NCBI GenBank assembly: GCA_037783415.1
Contig: JAZGTN010000007.1
Span: 5,167,501 to 5,231,500, forward strand
Length of the DNA stretch: 64,000 bases
From: Leptasterias polaris
Lineage: Eukaryota > Echinodermata > Asteroidea > Forcipulatida > Asteriidae
Direction of reading: 5' to 3'
The position numbers and the translations under genes are program-made. The notes under the pieces were generated by a model. The model was not told where the DNA came from and made no database searches. It saw nothing but the letters and a program-made list of their open reading frames with translations. Shown in pieces: positions 17,501 to 24,880 of the stretch. How positions within the stretch are numbered: position 1 is the stretch's first letter; every line of letters starts with the position of its first letter.

Positions 17501-19771
17501 TAGTCTGATAAACTTCGAGTCTGATAAATATCTTTCAATTCTGCTGAGTATGAAAGTTTTACCCATAAGACAAATGAAATATGTCAGTGCTTGTTCAAAT
17601 AATGTTTTTTAATTGTGACACTGTGTAGATATACTTTTTTCTAATTTTGGTTTTAGTCTTTTAACAAATTTTCTGGTGTAGTACAAGTTTTGTGGATCCC
17701 CCCCCCCCTCACCCAATTCGAGCACTGTGTTTGTCTACTAGATACAAGTTAATAAAAACTCTGTTATTTTACCTTAATTTGCTCTTCATTTCTGACGTCA
17801 CATTGCAGGAAAAACGCTTCCCCTGGACCAGTTTTATTAAGCTCTGCCTCCAGGGCCTTCCCCGCGTCCACTGAGAGAGAAGTACAAAAGTTTAGCCTTT
17901 GCTTTACTGAAACTTTTAAAGTGACCATCCACATACATTCTGACGTAATTTATTGCAGAAAATGTGAAAGATGTAAAAGAGATTTTGGATTGAACAAAGA
18001 CAAATTGACTATAGAGCAGGATTTGAACCTGTGACCTTCGGTTTAACATGCCAGCGCTAATGTTGGAAGTCACCGTATTCAATTGTCAATGTCTTTGCTC
18101 GGGGGGGGGGGGGGGCTAGTCAGAAGCCGCAACCTGGAACTAGATCCCTGTCCTCCCATGTCGCTTCCAAGGTTGTATCCTACACTTGGGTGTTTTAGCG
18201 GTACGGCGCCATTACTAGACTTGAGTCATTCAGAATGATACAAGCATTGTCATCATCATCATTTAGCGGTCGCAACCGAGATTCCATTCACAACGTCACG
18301 CCAGAGGTGTTTATCCGTCATCATGTTTGGTAGGTCCTCAATTTCAGACTCCGTATCTATTGTAACTTATATGTAAGCAGCCAATGGCTGCCATGATATA
18401 ATTGGTGCGTGCTTTAAAGATAAACATTAGACTTGAGTCAGTTGAACAACTTCAAGCAACAACTGCTCCAATAAATTATCATACCCCCGCACAAGCCTGG
18501 CATCATACTCTCATCGAGTCCAGTCAGTATAAGAGTGAAAGTGAAAGTACTAATAGCGTTTACTACAGGTGTGACCCCTGAATATTAGGGCCTATATAGG
18601 TTCAAATCTCGATCCCCCGCTCTAGTAAATTTTGGTCAACCTCGACGCTCTTTGCTCAACCTTAAATTTAATTAGTCCAAGTCAGTTTCCCTTGTGGTTA
18701 TTACTGTTTGTTAAAAAAGCTTAGACTATTTTAAAGATGTCTTTCCCCGAGTTCTGATTATACCATAAGCATCTCTTTGATTTGCCGTTTCGAGTTTCCA
18801 TGGTATGTGGTTGGGCCTTAGAAAGACAAAGCTAAGGAAATGTAATGGTCACTGAAGTCTTCTGATTTGTTTGAATAGACCCCTTGCATAACGCGGAACG
18901 CTAAATGACCCTGAGGTCACGCACACTATTTTACGCACAAAGAACACCTATCGTCCAATCATCTGCCTCCTTTGACCTCAGTGAGGGCGCTTTTTGGCCT
19001 CAGTGAGGGCGCTTTTTTTAGCGTGTGATGTCATATGCAAGGGGTCTATACAAATTTATTAGTAACATTAAAAAGTTGTATTCAACATTATTACCTCCTC
19101 TTGCACAGAAAACAACGTTTGCACCAGCTTTGACTGCAAACAATGAAGGAATAAAATAAGAAAACTAATCAAAATGTTAAAACAAATGATGGAAACATTT
19201 GGAGGAGTGGCTTGAGAATGATTTAAGGCAGGGGATTGGAGATAGGATATCAGCTTTTATCGTTAGAACTTTTAATAAGACAAATCAGCACAACCCCAGT
19301 GTTTGGTGTTGTCAAAACTCCCTTTAGACGCAGGGTCAAATAAATAAATAAGTAAACAAGAGCACAGGACTACACAATAGTCAATAGGCCCTATAGTATA
19401 CAATTAACATGTTATAAGCCTTTTTTAAGTTGGCCGACACAAGTTAGTATCACAATTATAAATTGAAGAAAATGAATTCGACCACAACCATTTGTCTTGC
19501 TTTCTTTGGATGGCTGCTATTGCTAAATGGATGTTAAAGTTTTCACAGCTGCCACCAAAATCGGCAATAGTTTGTAGGCATACCGTGCTTCGATGGACAC
19601 AATTTGACCCGTTTAAATGTACAGTCGTCACTCGTGTTTATACTCAACAACACACTCTGGTTTCTCTTTTTGATTCTCACCAAATTCACGAACTGCACCC
19701 TCTCCAATGCCTTTCGAACCACCGGTCACCAGGACAACCTTGTCCTTGTATCTTAAATCGTTGACAGCCAT
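8385..19771 (-). CDS. HSD17B14: HSD17B14-like short-chain dehydrogenase, paralogue A
   Basis: Complete nine-exon gene giving 273 aa (the human protein is 270). Exons: 19771..19681, 19133..19095, 17870..17773, 16701..16635, 12990..12899, 12018..11914, 10923..10856, 9173..9077, 8549..8385; 822 nt in total, one open frame, all GT-AG. Classical SDR layout: cofactor loop TGGSKGIG (16-23), NNAG (94-97), catalytic Ser147, Tyr160 and Lys164 in the YxxxK motif, SPGNIWTPLW (187-197) and TGGAELNYGCK near the C-terminus, all aligning with HSD17B14 as I recall it. The family oxidises hydroxysteroids or small sugars such as fucose with NAD+ in the cytosol; the substrate here is unknown. The start ATG has A at -3 and G at +4. 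Introns hold many MITEs and a 2.6-kb expanded repeat. Confidence 0.93.
8750..8865 (-). mobile_element. tRNA-derived SINE fragment
   Basis: On the minus strand, box A TAGCTCAGTTTG and box B GGTTCAAGTCC are 30-40 bp apart, as in a tRNA-headed SINE. Related copies are at 12340-12800 and 17980-18135, all in the same orientation within this gene. Confidence 0.65.
9077..9173 (-). CDS. HSD17B14: HSD17B14-like A exon 8
   Basis: Encodes residues 187-219, (S)LSPGNIWTPLWEHNATI onward: the SPGxxxTP motif that contacts NAD and the start of the substrate-lid helices. Donor GTGAGA; phase 2 in, phase 0 out. Confidence 0.92.
9314..9484. mobile_element. Palindromic MITE, GGCCGGTGT ends
   Basis: Inverted ends (GCCGGTGT / ACACCGGC) each followed by a GGGGGACAGA/CTCCGG block. 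About 170 bp in intron 7 of the dehydrogenase gene (minus strand). Confidence 0.75.
9703..9952 (+). mobile_element. TAGACTTG MITE copy A (9-bp duplication)
   Basis: 250 bp, ends TAGACTTGTTTACAAGTC / GACTTGTCCACAAGTCTA. Flanked by GTCAAT(AAT)GTT and GTCAATGTT, a 9-bp target duplication with a 3-bp insertion in the left copy. The interior is rich in CTCGCG motifs. Confidence 0.9.
10349..10600. repeat. Tandem pair of the CAGAGCTGCCAAC element
   Basis: Two units of about 155 bp, each starting 'CAGAGCTGCCAACATTTGTG', followed by an 'AGGGAGATTTTGT..AATAATC' core. This core is the progenitor of the 75-bp unit amplified at 13995-16469. Confidence 0.75.
10620..10847. mobile_element. TTAACCCTCC MITE, rearranged copy
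   Basis: Two internal units of about 115 bp ending in AGGAGGGTTGACTG and GGGAGGGTTAA. Family members with both ends are at 26241-26461, 37706-37925 and 48231-48451. The TTAA end lies only 9 bases inside the intron after the exon 7 donor. Confidence 0.8.
10856..10923 (-). CDS. HSD17B14: HSD17B14-like A exon 7
   Basis: Encodes GGIDAMTRAMAVDEAKYQVR plus VN, the helix after the catalytic Tyr/Lys and the strand leading to SPGN. Acceptor AATTGTAG; donor GTACAT is non-consensus at +3 to +6, so this 5' splice site is weak. Phase 0 in, phase 2 out. Confidence 0.9.
10981..11190. mobile_element. TTAA-type MITE fragment
   Basis: Contains 'CTTGATGTGACCCAACATAT', 'AATAACAAACCTGTG' and 'TTACCAATGTT', in the order seen in the full copies at 21721-22072 and 55521-55860. 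Confidence 0.65.
11914..12018 (-). CDS. HSD17B14: HSD17B14-like A exon 6 (catalytic)
   Basis: Thirty-five codons, residues 130-164, with the catalytic Ser (NVSSLVS) and YVTTK, the YxxxK dyad. Acceptor TTTCCTGCAG, donor GTAGGT, phase 0 both sides. Confidence 0.94.
12120..12275. mobile_element. GCTCGATTTCACA palindromic MITE, diverged copy
   Basis: Arms 'GACTCGATTTCACACAGCAC' and 'TCTTTGTGAAAA' enclose inverted AAGATGAG and GATCAATCTTAA segments. The best-preserved member is at 27792-27945. Confidence 0.6.
12340..12800 (-). mobile_element. tRNA-derived SINE split by a MITE
   Basis: On the minus strand the head reads TGGATAGCTCAGTTGG (box A), then a GTTGGTTCATATCCCC box-B region, at about 12665-12725. 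The 3' part continues across the MITE at 12358-12591 to 'TTGAACAAAGAAAAATTGAC'. The unbroken order is seen at 17980-18135. Confidence 0.7.
12358..12591. mobile_element. 234-bp near-perfect palindromic MITE
   Basis: Ends TAGACCCATTGCACAACGCG / CGCGTTGTGCAATGGGTCTA with TA outside. The arms pair over almost their whole length (the inner arms include GTCCGCCATTTTGGGTGTC), giving a cruciform-capable sequence. Decayed relatives are at 39340-39465 and 46590-46722. Confidence 0.88.
12899..12990 (-). CDS. HSD17B14: HSD17B14-like A exon 5
   Basis: Encodes (H)PPEEVIDDITVEQFTSLLNF plus NLVSYFVFAK: the segment after NNAG and the helix carrying the structural Asn. Acceptor CTGACTGTAG, donor GTAACA. Phase 1 in, phase 0 out. 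Confidence 0.92.
13152..13872. mobile_element. TTAAAGGCAAAG MITE with nested retroelement tail
   Basis: Ends TTAAAGGCAAAGTATACC / GGTATGCTTTGCCTTTA, each followed by a TTTGGTTTTTGG / CCAAAAACCAAA block. The interior at 13462-13790 is an unrelated insertion that starts with (ATT)n and continues A-rich, as for the 3' end of a LINE in minus orientation. Confidence 0.75.
13914..16555. mobile_element. CAGAGC-GCCAAC MITE expanded by an internal array
   Basis: Terminal inverted repeats CAGAGCAGCCAAC (13914) and GTTGGCAGCTCTG (ends 16555) delimit one element in dehydrogenase intron 4. Almost all of its 2.6 kb is the 75-bp tandem array; without it the element would be about 170 bp, the usual MITE size. 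Confidence 0.8.
13995..16469 (-). repeat. Minisatellite, 33 x 75 bp, essentially identical units
   Basis: Thirty-three consecutive 75-bp units with no difference visible to me. Each contains two 'AATCAGGGAGAT' sub-repeats. Because 75 is divisible by 3, the minus strand stays open through the whole array and yields an 863-codon frame of a 25-residue hydrophobic repeat (NLPDYGHFFPIML...). I regard that frame as a by-product: it lies in an intron between TIRs, and its start and end codons fall in the TIR element. Confidence 0.95.
16635..16701 (-). CDS. HSD17B14: HSD17B14-like A exon 4
   Basis: Encodes residues 77-98 (TTVEQTVAKYKQLDCLVNNA then GW), with the NNAG motif that stabilises the central sheet. 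Acceptor TTTTTTGCAG, donor GTAAGA; phase 0 in, phase 1 out. Confidence 0.93.
16844..17349. mobile_element. MITE, TAGGCCACAT ends
   Basis: Inverted ends TAGGCCACATACAAAAAA and ATTTTTTTTAATGTGGCCTA; inner arms GATCGTCC / GGACGATC. About 500 bp in dehydrogenase intron 3. The plus-strand frame inside it shows no family features. Confidence 0.65.
17773..17870 (-). CDS. HSD17B14: HSD17B14-like A exon 3
   Basis: Encodes (V)DAGKALEAELNKTGPGEAFF plus LQCDVRNEEQIK: the second Rossmann helix and the CDV motif whose Asp binds the adenine of the cofactor. Donor GTAAAA, acceptor TCTCTCAG; phase 1 in, phase 0 out. Confidence 0.93.
17980..18135 (-). mobile_element. tRNA-derived SINE fragment
   Basis: The minus strand has box B GGTTCAAATCC and the same 3' flank (ATAGTCAATTTGTCTTTG) as the SINE at 12340-12800. 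The box-A part is deleted. Confidence 0.65.
18136..18875. other. Intron 2 sequence, no feature recognised
   Basis: Within the second intron of the dehydrogenase gene. Two direct 'TAGACTTGAGTCA' words (near 18220 and 18428) recall the TAGACTTG MITE end but are not inverted to each other, so no element is called. Nothing else stands out. Confidence 0.5.
18876..19048. mobile_element. TAGACC..TGCAT MITE, diverged copy
   Basis: Ends TAGACCCCTTGCATAACGC / TGTCATATGCAAGGGGTCTA. About 173 bp, the same length as the copy at 4881-5053. It lies about 45 bp on the intron side of the exon 2 donor. Confidence 0.78.
19095..19133 (-). CDS. HSD17B14: HSD17B14-like A exon 2
   Basis: A 39-nt exon encoding (V)KAGANVVFCARG(V). 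The second beta strand ends in an Arg-Gly position that often sets cofactor preference. Acceptor TTTGCAG, donor GTAATA, phase 1 on both sides. Confidence 0.9.
19681..19771 (-). CDS. HSD17B14: HSD17B14-like A exon 1 (start)
   Basis: ATG in context AAAACGATGG, then MAVNDLRYKDKVVLVTGGSK plus GIGEGAVREF. The first beta strand and glycine-rich cofactor loop are complete. Donor GTGAGA. The 5' leader has a run of about 20 A on the minus strand near 19809-19824. Confidence 0.93.
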
Positions 19772-20177
19772 CGTTTTTGTTGTCGAACAATTCGTTTCCA
19801 CAATCTGTTTTTTTTTTTTTTTTAAGTTATCTGTAATGTCACTGCTGTCAGTGTCAGTGTCTGTCGCGTTGCGGAGGAGTCCAACTTGGGCTACACGCTA
19901 CCGCTACTGTGCTAGTCCGTCACAACAGGTCACTGAGTGAGCCCCAAGTTTTGCTACTTTCTATTTGAACCGATTGTCATGACCGATTCAACCATGGAGG
20001 TACATTCCTACCTCCATGATTCAACAGTGTTGACACGGTCACAAATTAATATCAAACAACAGCTAGCTATAACACTACAGGGTACAAAGGTCAAATGTTA
20101 TCGATATAGACGATGTGACCTCTGTTTCAGAGACCTCTGTTTCAGAGCCGTATATTTTCCCAATATACGGCTCTGCT

Positions 20178-20657
20178 GGGCGCACCACACCAAATAAGCC
20201 AGAATTAATGCGCCAAGCTACTTATCATAATTTGTAAACCCACAACTTATTTTTAATTACAACGTTTTGGGGGTCATGCAATTAATAGATTGTGTAAATA
20301 TAATAATCTATCACAACCTGGGGGTTCTGTGCTTCAACCTTTGAGGAGACTTGATAAATTTAGGCGTTAAAGTTGGCCCTATTTGAACGGGAAAGTGGAG
20401 AAGTGCTTCACGAAAACTGGCAGCAAGTCGGTTTTGGAAAAAAACAAATTTTCGCGTTTTTTTCTTCTGGGGTAGTTAGCAAAAATTCCAAACGGCTGAC
20501 CTGGCAAAAATTGAAAAGAATTCTAAAGTTCAGTCGTCCGAAAATATGTTTGATTGGTTTTCAAGAGGCTGAGAGACTTACACGATTTTTTGAGTATTTT
20601 TGAATATTTATCATTTAGCATTGGTTCCTATGGGAGTTTATTTAGTGTGGTGCGCCC
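20178..20657 (+). mobile_element. 480-bp MITE, family I, copy 2 (best preserved)
   Basis: Ends GGGCGCACCACACCAAATAA / TTATTTAGTGTGGTGCGCCC. Same length and nearly the same sequence as 3555-4034. Confidence 0.9.
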
Positions 20658-20720
20658 TGCTCTGTTTACATTCAAACCGCCCTCTGTTGACAAGTCTGTT
20701 GTCCAAGTCATGTTCCGCCC

Positions 20721-20976
20721 TAGACTTGTGGACAAGTCGTTAAATGTCTGTCGCGGTGATAGCGGAACGGCTTTCTCGCAATATCCCGCGAGAGGGCTGC
20801 TCTGTGCGAGATTACTGCTCTCAAGACTGGTCACATTTGAAAAAAATGACGAAGAGTCGGCAGCCAGCAACTTCGCGCGAGAGCAGTGATCTCGCGAGAG
20901 CATTCTTTATTAGGCTACAACACCACACGCGACTCGACTCACCGCGACCATCATTAACGACTTGTCAACAAGTCTA
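20721..20976 (-). mobile_element. TAGACTTG MITE copy B (9-bp duplication)
   Basis: 256 bp, reverse orientation relative to copies A, C, D and E. Flanked on both sides by GTTCCGCCC, a perfect 9-bp target duplication. Confidence 0.93.
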
Positions 20977-21213
20977 GTTCCGCCCGGGCAAAAAGACGCG
21001 TAGTCATGGTAATATTGCGTGTACTTTCTAGCTGGCTGTCAAGTACACAAAGGTTTTGCCCGGCGACATGCGCGCGCATCATGTTATGATTTTCAAATGA
21101 CGTCAGAGGTCACATCGTCTATACGAAAAGCTGTTAGTGCATCAAACACAACATTATCTGGTCAGCATATGTTTTATGAAAATGCGGAAGTGATGAGTGC
21201 TTTGCTTAACGGA

Positions 21214-21469
21214 TAGACTTGTTGACAAGTCGTTAATGATGGTCGCGGTGAGTGGAGTCGCGTGTAGTGCTGTAGCCTAATAAAAAATGTTCTCGCGAGA
21301 TCACTGCTCTCGCGCGAAGTTGCTGGCTGCCGACTCTTCGTCATTTTTTTCAAATGTTACCAGTCTTGAGAGCAGTAATCTCGCACAGAGCAGCCCTCTC
21401 GCGGGATATTGCGAGAAAGCCGTTCCGCTATCACCGCGACAGACATTTAACGACTTGTCCACAAGTCTA
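21214..21469 (+). mobile_element. TAGACTTG MITE copy C (9-bp duplication)
   Basis: 256 bp, flanked on both sides by CTTAACGGA. Ends TAGACTTGTTGACAAGTC / GACTTGTCCACAAGTCTA. It forms an inverted pair with copy B, 237 bp apart. Confidence 0.94.
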
Positions 21470-21495
21470 CTTAACGGATAGTGCATGAGAAGCGC

Positions 21496-22118
21496 TAGAC
21501 TTGGTTCAAGTCGGGTTTCGTGCTAACCGAGTCAACGGTACATGCTAGCTATTTTTATGATGAGCTTTTTTAATGTGCGCCCTCTAGTGCCAATTAGTTG
21601 CCAATCTAGACAGTTGGATCGCGAGACTTTCGAGAGCAGAGTTGATTGGCACTTTTCTGTCGAGTGATGGCGCACAACAAAAAGAGGTGAAATAAAGCTG
21701 CGTGTGATGGATGCAGTGGATTAAAGGGTGTTTGTAACATTGGTAAGAGTGAAAATATAAATGTTCACAGATTCACACATAACTTACATGGTATAAAGAT
21801 GGTCATGATGGGAAACTCCCTTTGAAATATGTTTGCTTTAAATGCTATAGTTTTTGAGAAATGAGTAAAACAATTAGTTTTGATCTCATGAGTCAAAAAC
21901 TCGATGTTTGAAAACAGTGAAAACACTTAAGGTTTTTCTCCACTTTTTCTGGTGATTGCAATGACCGATTGCGCTTAAACTTTCACAGGTTTGTTGTTTC
22001 ATGTATATGTTGGGATACACCAAGTGAGGATACTGGTCTTTGACATTTACCAAATGTATAAACTCCCTTTAATCAGAAGACCAAGGACTCGACGAAAGTT
22101 CGACTTGGGTCAAGTCTA
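21496..22118. mobile_element. TAGACTTG element F, second subfamily, with nested TTAA MITE
   Basis: Ends TAGACTTGGTTCAAGTC / GACTTGGGTCAAGTCTA, flanked on both sides by GAGAAGCGC (9 bp, perfect). The inside is not like copies A-E except at the ends. A TTAA MITE (21721-22072) is inserted; without it the element is about 270 bp. Confidence 0.88.
21721..22072. mobile_element. TTAA-type MITE, full-length
   Basis: 352 bp bounded by TTAA on both sides; ends TTAAAGGGTGTTTGTAACAT and a decayed ..AACTCCCTTTAA. The interior has inverted AACTTACATGGTATAAAG and GTGAGGATACTGGTCTTTG landmarks seen in other copies (55521, 26881, 43757, 6736, 10981). Confidence 0.8.
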
Positions 22119-22181
22119 GAGAAGCGCTCAAAATGATGCGCTGACAGCGCATCATTATTTTGAGCGCTTCTTGCACACAGT

Positions 22182-22388
22182 TAGACTTGGTTCCAAGTCT
22201 GTGCTCTTGGTTTTTAGTCTACCTGATAGCCAATACATTATTGCCTGAAATAGCGCCCTCTTGTGGATTAACCTCCGTCTTTAACCTACGATCGAGCTAG
22301 TTAGAGCGCGTGATAGCCAATCTGCGGGGGGATTTTGTGTGGCTGATGCAGAGAAATAACCGCAATCTCAGACTTGCAATCAAGTCTA
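22182..22388. mobile_element. TAGACTTG element G, third subfamily
   Basis: Ends TAGACTTGGTTCCAAGTCT / AGACTTGCAATCAAGTCTA, flanked on both sides by GCACACAGT (9 bp, perfect). 207 bp with an interior unlike the other subfamilies. Confidence 0.88.
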
Positions 22389-22397
22389 GCACACAGT

Positions 22398-23400
22398 ATG
22401 TGCACCCACACACGTACACTGCGTATTCTGATCTGACCTCTAACGTGTAGCACATGCTATGAAACAGTCTTTTTCATTGGATATGATTTTCTGTTTATTC
22501 AGCTTGAAGAGGCAGCTCGATCCAGGCCAGGTGAATGCGTTGCGCAATGTGCGAGTTATGGGAAGTTATGCTGCGAGAGCACGGGAATTTTCTCTGTTTT
22601 TTCACCTTCTGCCATATTTAAAGGTAGTTGCGTTTTTGAGATGTCGCCGGAAATCCGGAGCGGTTATGTCCACCACCACGCATCATAGGAAGAATATAAC
22701 CAAGGCAATACGCAATATGAGAAAAGATTCTGACAGTAACGTTTCTCAGATGCACATTTTGGGGCAAATAAAAACTCATATATGTTTCAATAACCACATT
22801 ACTTTAAAGTGAAATGTCTCTCAAAATGCTTTACATTATCGAAAGCTGTTGTAAGTAAGTTTTTATTACCAATACCATTTAAGAGTGATTGCCAATAATT
22901 CCCATTAAATAATAAAAATCCGCTCTTTCTAGAATTAATCACTTAAAAAAATAAAATTAATTAACACATTCTAGAAAAACCAAAGAAAATGCTGTAATTG
23001 CTATATCTAAAAATGTAGTGATTGCGCGTCGCTTTAAATTATCGTCTGTAGCTACTGTTCTGTTAGTGTTTGAACCAATTTATTGTTTTATGTCTCTGAC
23101 GAGAAACGAGTAAATTTGGGCTGTAACACAACCTGTTTTTTACTGGCACAAACTTTATTGAAAGCTATGTAAAATTATTATAATCAAAGGCTCGACAAAC
23201 AACTAATAAAATGAAATGTATCACAAATAATTTTTAAAAAATATGTTTGTAGTAGTTTTTAATATAAAAAATATTTTGGTACCTAAAATTTACGGTAATT
23301 TAATTTCAAATGTATTTATTGAAAGAAAACAAATAAAAACTCTTCAAAATGTTATGAAATTATATATATTTTGTGATCGAGGCTCAATTGACGTAAATTG
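22398..23400. other. Intergenic AT-rich stretch
   Basis: 22459-22860 carries fragments shared with other repeats here (CAGATGCACATTTTGGGG, ATGCTTTACATTATCGAAAGC, also at 13300-13440). From 22900 to 23390 the sequence is AT-rich with nothing recognised. Confidence 0.45.
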
Positions 23401-23401
23401 A

Positions 23402-23802
23402 AGAGAAAATCAACATGGCGGACCTTTCAGAATTTTTTTCTGCGGTAAAATTCTCGGCAGGTTTATCAGGTTTCTGACGACTTAGTGAATTGATTTTCTG
23501 TGTCATGCTCACCTAAATCTGAGGAACGATCTGAGTGCTGTTCAGCGTTATTTTGGCGAGAAGTTGATTGTTTTTTATTCGATAATTTAGCCTTTTAATT
23601 CGACCCATCTGCTGTGTTTCCGGTGTTTACATCGAGTGTTTAGCAACGAGCTATTCGGCTTGCTGGTGTCACCGTGTCAGGCACGTCCAGCGGGCGATTA
23701 GTGTGTGGTGCATGCTTACACAGACTGGTGTACGTTTTTGTTTGTGTGGCAGTGCATTCTGTAGTGAATATTTCATAAGTTACTGTACTTCCTAGTAATA
23801 CG
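23402..23802 (+). promoter_or_regulatory. KIF17: Candidate noncoding first exon / promoter of KIF17
   Basis: Local GC rises, an AACATGGCGGAC (YY1-like) motif appears, and the segment ends at a strong donor, CG|GTAAGT, at 23803. The KIF17 start codon lies 7 nt after an acceptor-like TTAATATTTAG (25545), so a spliced 5'UTR is likely and this is the best upstream donor. It would contain a 20-codon upstream ORF (23415-23477) and a forkhead-type TGTTTAC. Exact ends are inference. Confidence 0.4.
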
Positions 23803-23917
23803 GTAAGTCATTGGTTATAAATTTTAATTAAGTTTCTTTCAGTTGTGTGTTTTTTGATCTACATCTACTAGGCTACATCTATTCTTCTACTTTTCAAAAA
23901 GCCTGTTCATCATCTAG

Positions 23918-24501
23918 CCCAGGTGGTTGGACTCCTCTGTTGTATACAACGCGACAGAGTCCAGGGTATAAAGGTCCTCTGCCATTGCGAAAAAATTTAT
24001 AACAATTTTTTTATATATTTTTACCTTTTTGAGGAAGCTGAAACTTGACTCACATATTCCTTGTGTCCTGAAATTTACGCCTGCTTTATTCAGAATTGTA
24101 AATTTTATCCTTGGATGACATTATTTCCGAAAATAAATCCGAGTTGTGCACTGGCGATGTGACAACCTCAACTGACGTGGAGCCAAGTCCACAAAAGAGG
24201 GCGCTGTCTAACCCGTAACACTCAACGTTTTTTCTTCCGGGCGGCAACACGACGGAGTCACATCGCCAGTGCACAACTCGGACTTATTTTCGGAAATAAT
24301 GTCATTCATGGATGTATTTATTTGTTTTTGAACTCATCAAAAGTGTAGTTAAGGGCACCAAGAATAAATGAATGGAGTTTCAGCTTCTCAAATTAGGTAA
24401 AAATAGGAAAAAATTCTACTCAAAATTGTGTTCGCATTGTACAGGATCTTTATACCCAGGACGTCAGTGCAGTGGCACTGACTGACGTCCTACCAGGGCT
24501 A
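23918..24501. mobile_element. Hairpin-ended foldback element with 13-bp duplication
   Basis: Inverted ends beginning CCCAGGTGG.. / ..TACCAGGGCTA, each containing its own hairpin (GGACTC...GAGTCC on the left; GGACGTCAGTGC..GCACTGACTGACGTCC on the right) and GGGTATAAAG. Both sides carry GTTCATCATCTAG. A second palindromic element (24115-24305) is nested within. Confidence 0.75.
24115..24305. mobile_element. Palindromic MITE, ATGACATTATTTCC ends
   Basis: Arms of about 48 bp, almost perfectly inverted (ATGACATTATTTCCGAAAAT ... GTGCACTGGCGATGTGAC), around a 95-bp loop. Confidence 0.85.
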
Positions 24502-24679
24502 GTTCATCATCTAGACAAGGGTGCGGCTGCTAATATGGTTGAATTCAATGCAGTATACACTGGTTGCATACATTGAAAATAGAAGAATTCAGCCTGGTGT
24601 AAAAAAGGTCCTCAGCCCCAGCTTTTGCTAAAAGAAATAATGAAACAATATTTTCATATTATATCTTAATTTAGACCCA

Positions 24680-24880
24680 GTAACTGGGGCGCTGTACTCC
24701 TTTTTTCGAAATTTTGACATCATCGGTCGTACTAGCGCCCCAGGTTATTATTGTATGTTCATACATGATCCGACTCTCAGCATGATCGACGGGTGCCCTG
24801 CCTCAAACCGCGTAATCGTCACGGTCGAGGCAGGGCACCCGTCTAAAATTTTAGACGGGTGCCCTGCCTCAACCGTTATC
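24680..24880. repeat. Two short inverted-repeat clusters
   Basis: 24683-24746 is a copy of the GGGGCGCTGTACT palindrome. At 24788-24878 the word GACGGGTGCCCTGCCTC occurs three times (two direct, one inverted, joined by TCTAAAATTTTAGA), forming alternative hairpins. Confidence 0.75.

Larger units (their letters stand above)
20105..21123. mobile_element. Composite element, TATAGACGATGTGACC ends, two nested MITEs
   Basis: Perfect 20-bp inverted ends (TATAGACGATGTGACCTCTG at 20105, its reverse complement ending at 21123). Inside are a complete family-I MITE (20178-20657) and a complete TAGACTTG MITE (20721-20976), the latter with its own 9-bp duplication. Removing both leaves about 280 bp. A perfect hairpin on CAGAGCCGTATATT lies at about 20143-20175. 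Confidence 0.85.

Noticed and set aside
18213..18445. Another TAGACTTG element (words at about 18220 and 18428)
   Set aside because: The two words are direct, not inverted, lack the palindrome, and have no 9-bp flanking duplication.
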